From assembly GCA_043783155.1 (NCBI GenBank), contig JAYVZS010000032.1, positions 1 through 15,665 on the forward strand: DNA of 15,665 bases, in the 5' to 3' direction. Made by a program: the position numbers and the translations under genes. This document shows positions 13,846-15,665 of the stretch, piece by piece (position 1 is the first letter of the stretch; each line of letters opens with the position of its first letter). Source of the DNA: JAPLDA01 sp043783155. GTDB taxonomy: Bacteria > Bacteroidota > Bacteroidia > AKYH767-A > 2013-40CM-41-45. The notes below the pieces were generated by a model that was not told where the DNA came from, made no database searches, and saw only the letters and a program-made list of their open reading frames with translations.

Positions 13846-15219
13846 TTACCGAGCCAGGATAACTTTCCTGTTGGTGAGTGCGCTCGTAGTTCTGAGAGTC
13901 AGGTTATAAATTCCTTGTGCTTTGTCAGAAAGATCGACAGGGATATTTATGTACGATACATTCTTCAACTCTTTTGTATAAACGATTTCTCCAACCATAT
14001 TTGAAATAAGAATTGTTACATCTGTACTCCCGGTGAATTCACTTGTAATGGTAATGCTGCCGGTAGCGGGATTTGGAAATACAGAAAGATCAAGAATCGC
14101 TGAGTTGATTTCATTGATGCCATTTGGAATCAGGCATCCCAGCGAATTTGGAAATCCAGAACGAAATGAAGTGATGCAATTGTGAATCCGTGTCGACTGA
14201 CCTTGTGTAAACATATTCATACAATTGTCATCTACATAATCCATATAGTTCATAAACATAACTCCATGCACAGCATCACCGGTCGGGGTTGATGAGCAGC
14301 AATCTATCCTCGGATAGAGAGGGCAATGGTAATTCTCTTCACCCTGGTTTGGAGTATCGTTTATCAGGTCGTCTCCGTCGCATTCTAAATAAGGAGAAGC
14401 AATCTGGCATACACCATCGCTGTTATCGTCATCACCCCACACATGATACAGCCAAAACCAGTGTCCTAATTCATGCGTCAGCGTTCTCCCAAGATTGTAT
14501 CTTGGTTCTGTACCATGGTAATTAGGTCCTCCAACAGTTGTATAAGAAAGCATAATACCGTCCAATGAATCGGCTAATGAAGTATGGGGAGGAGGAGAGT
14601 TGTGTGGGAAAGTAGTGATTCCAAGAATTCCATCCGCATGTGCCACTCCGCTATAATTGACAATCCATACATTCAGATAATTTGTCAGCGGCCATGCATC
14701 TGCGCCACCCAAAGCAGTGAATTTTGCATTGTCATTTGTTTCAGGATCAAACCCGGAAGCAGTAACAGGTGTTCTGATAATGCCCGTCGTTGCGTTTCCA
14801 CTTGGATCACGCCGAGCAAGACAAAACTGGATACCGGTGTTGGCTGAAATAGGTCTCCAGTAAGCGGGAGTATTATTTGAATCAGCATTGAGACGTGCAT
14901 AATCTTTATTCAAAGACGCAACCTGGTCTATAATTCTGTTATCAGAAATATTTTCTGCAGGAGTGTTATACAAAACATGAAAAACAACCGGAATATAAAT
15001 GATTGAGTTGGTACTGGCGGTTCTCGTATTCTGATTTTTCAATGCTTCCTGTTGCATCAGTTTTTCCGCATCCCGCATACGACCTGCAAGAGTAGGATCT
15101 TCCGCCTTCAGACGTGCCATGTACTGAGTGGTGCCGCAACGTTTTTTCTCCTGAGCAAAAAGCTGTCCCGATAGAAATGAAACCAAAAGCAACAGAATAA
15201 TGGATAGATTTTTTTTCAT
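13846..15219 (-). CDS. Secreted pappalysin-type (M43) zinc metalloprotease with T9SS tail
   Basis: The protein has 457 residues. A signal peptide ends at about 22 (LFAQ). A propeptide with Cys28 (KKRCGTTQY) follows; this Cys may act as a cysteine switch holding the zinc, as in related proteases. The catalytic domain spans about 70-360. The zinc motif is HELGHWFWLYH (249-259: His249, Glu250, His253, His259), followed by VWGDDD. The methionine turn is MNYMDY (323-328). Several Cys pairs and Asp-rich calcium-type loops (DGDDLINDTP) are typical of the M43B/cytophagalysin group. In that group the position between the second and third zinc His is often Gly or Asn; here it is Trp256, which should not prevent zinc binding. 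The T9SS tail starts at about 378 (LSVFPNPATGSITITS) and ends in TNRKVILAR. The likely role is extracellular protein breakdown, alongside the neighbouring S8 protease. Confidence 0.95.
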   Translation of the reverse strand: MKKNLSIILLLLVSFLSGQLFAQEKKRCGTTQYMARLKAEDPTLAGRMRDAEKLMQQEALKNQNTRTASTNSIIYIPVVFHVLYNTPAENISDNRIIDQVASLNKDYARLNADSNNTPAYWRPISANTGIQFCLARRDPSGNATTGIIRTPVTASGFDPETNDNAKFTALGGADAWPLTNYLNVWIVNYSGVAHADGILGITTFPHNSPPPHTSLADSLDGIMLSYTTVGGPNYHGTEPRYNLGRTLTHELGHWFWLYHVWGDDDNSDGVCQIASPYLECDGDDLINDTPNQGEENYHCPLYPRIDCCSSTPTGDAVHGVMFMNYMDYVDDNCMNMFTQGQSTRIHNCITSFRSGFPNSLGCLIPNGINEINSAILDLSVFPNPATGSITITSEFTGSTDVTILISNMVGEIVYTKELKNVSYINIPVDLSDKAQGIYNLTLRTTSALTNRKVILAR

Positions 15220-15250
15220 AATTTCTTTTAGGTAGGACGTTTATGTATCG

Positions 15251-15258
15251 CAAAAATA
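15251..15258 (-). promoter_or_regulatory. Possible -7 box of the M43 metalloprotease gene
   Basis: On the minus strand TATTTTTG matches TAnnTTTG exactly and lies 32 bases upstream of the start codon at 15219. No clear TTTG is found 19 bases further up. Confidence 0.45.
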
Positions 15259-15579
15259 ATAATTAGTTGTCAGAATGGAAGTAATAAATGATCCTTTTTC
15301 ATACAGTATACAGAATTCTCAGGGAAAAGCACCTCCTGATTGTCAAGATTTTGTAATCCTGATTACGCCGATGGATGTGGATTCAATAGATTGTAAAATA
15401 AATTGAGTTGAAACGGGGATCGTTTTTTCAATACATACTCTATCAATTACAGAAGCCATGCTTTCGCTCAAGGATTCTGTTCAAATATTCCCTGAAATTC
15501 CTCAGAGCTTTCTAAAATTCATGTATATAATTCCTTATCCGCGTAATCCTTTGAGAACTTTGTGTTTAATAATAAACAT
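15259..15579. other. Intergenic region without a convincing gene
   Basis: The stretch is AT-rich. Only short frames exist, such as 15275-15406 on the plus strand (43 codons), which overlap a frame of similar length on the other strand and have no recognisable motif. No RNA gene, CRISPR or element ends are seen. Confidence 0.5.
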
Positions 15580-15600
15580 CTCCGCCGCAGAGCAGCGGAG
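15580..15600. repeat. Inverted repeat (hairpin) in repeat DNA
   Basis: Nine-base arms, CTCCGCCGC and GCAGCGGAG, pair with one mismatch around the loop AGA. It is the first of a chain of GC-rich hairpins that runs to the window end. No T-run follows. Confidence 0.55.
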
Positions 15601-15605
15601 TATTT

Positions 15606-15654
15606 GATGGGAATTCTTTCCGATCGCCCCAAGGGGCGGGGAATAATTCCCATC
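15606..15654. repeat. Long inverted repeat at the right end
   Basis: The outer 10-base arms GATGGGAATT (15606-15615) and AATTCCCATC (15645-15654) are perfect. The inner arms CGCCCC (15625-15630) and GGGGCG (15633-15638) close on AA. Partly paired bases in between give an almost continuous 49-base hairpin. Its right half is the start of the 30-base terminal repeat. Confidence 0.7.
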
Positions 15655-15665
15655 AGATCCCGATA
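15636..15665. repeat. Terminal direct repeat, right copy
   Basis: Identical to positions 1-30. At this end the left arm of the hairpin to which it belongs is also visible (15606-15654). See the left copy for interpretation. Confidence 0.85.

Noticed and set aside
15275..15406. 43-codon plus-strand frame upstream of the M43 gene
   Set aside because: It has no signal, motif or promoter, and an equally long frame exists on the opposite strand, as expected by chance.

Overview
The window looks like a piece of a Bacteroidota genome, probably from the Chitinophagales/Sphingobacteriales part of the phylum. Eight of its proteins have a signal peptide at the start and a type IX secretion system (T9SS, Por secretion tail) sorting domain at the end. 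PKD and SprB-like modules, a HYC_CC_PP-type protein and promoter boxes of the TTTG-N19-TAnnTTTG kind point the same way. No replication, conjugation, phage or transposase gene is visible.

Left end (1-1365): hairpin-rich repeat DNA, then two related small lipoprotein genes on the minus strand. One of them (103-431) is frameshifted. Next comes a roughly 80-codon remnant of a CusA/CzcA-type RND metal efflux pump (1072-1317). This looks like the ruin of a heavy-metal efflux locus.

Centre (1366-8033, minus strand): five closely packed genes, read from 8033 down to 1366, that look like one operon. In order they encode a thioredoxin-fold protein with CGAC, an unknown secreted protein with a CDAGHC motif, a complete multicopper oxidase, a beta-propeller/jelly-roll protein and a PKD-SprB-PKD protein. 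All five carry a T9SS tail, so the products should end up on the cell surface or outside the cell.

Upstream (8118-10793): a HYC_CC_PP-like small secreted cysteine/histidine protein (minus strand, TTG start) is divergent from a second thioredoxin-like T9SS protein (plus strand). An outer-membrane barrel-like protein follows, and its C-terminus carries a heavy-metal-binding CPMHP...CPKCGM module. Together with the oxidase and the efflux remnant, this suggests a copper or heavy-metal handling neighbourhood in which an oxidase and redox helpers work at the cell surface. That functional reading is inference.

Right end (11010-15665): two secreted T9SS proteases face each other across a near-perfect bidirectional terminator. 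One is a 917-residue subtilisin-like (S8) protease and the other a 457-residue pappalysin-type (M43) metalloprotease. The last roughly 400 bases hold no convincing gene and end in hairpin-rich repeat DNA. The final 30 bases repeat the first 30 bases of the window exactly, so the piece probably either breaks in a dispersed repeat or closes on itself.
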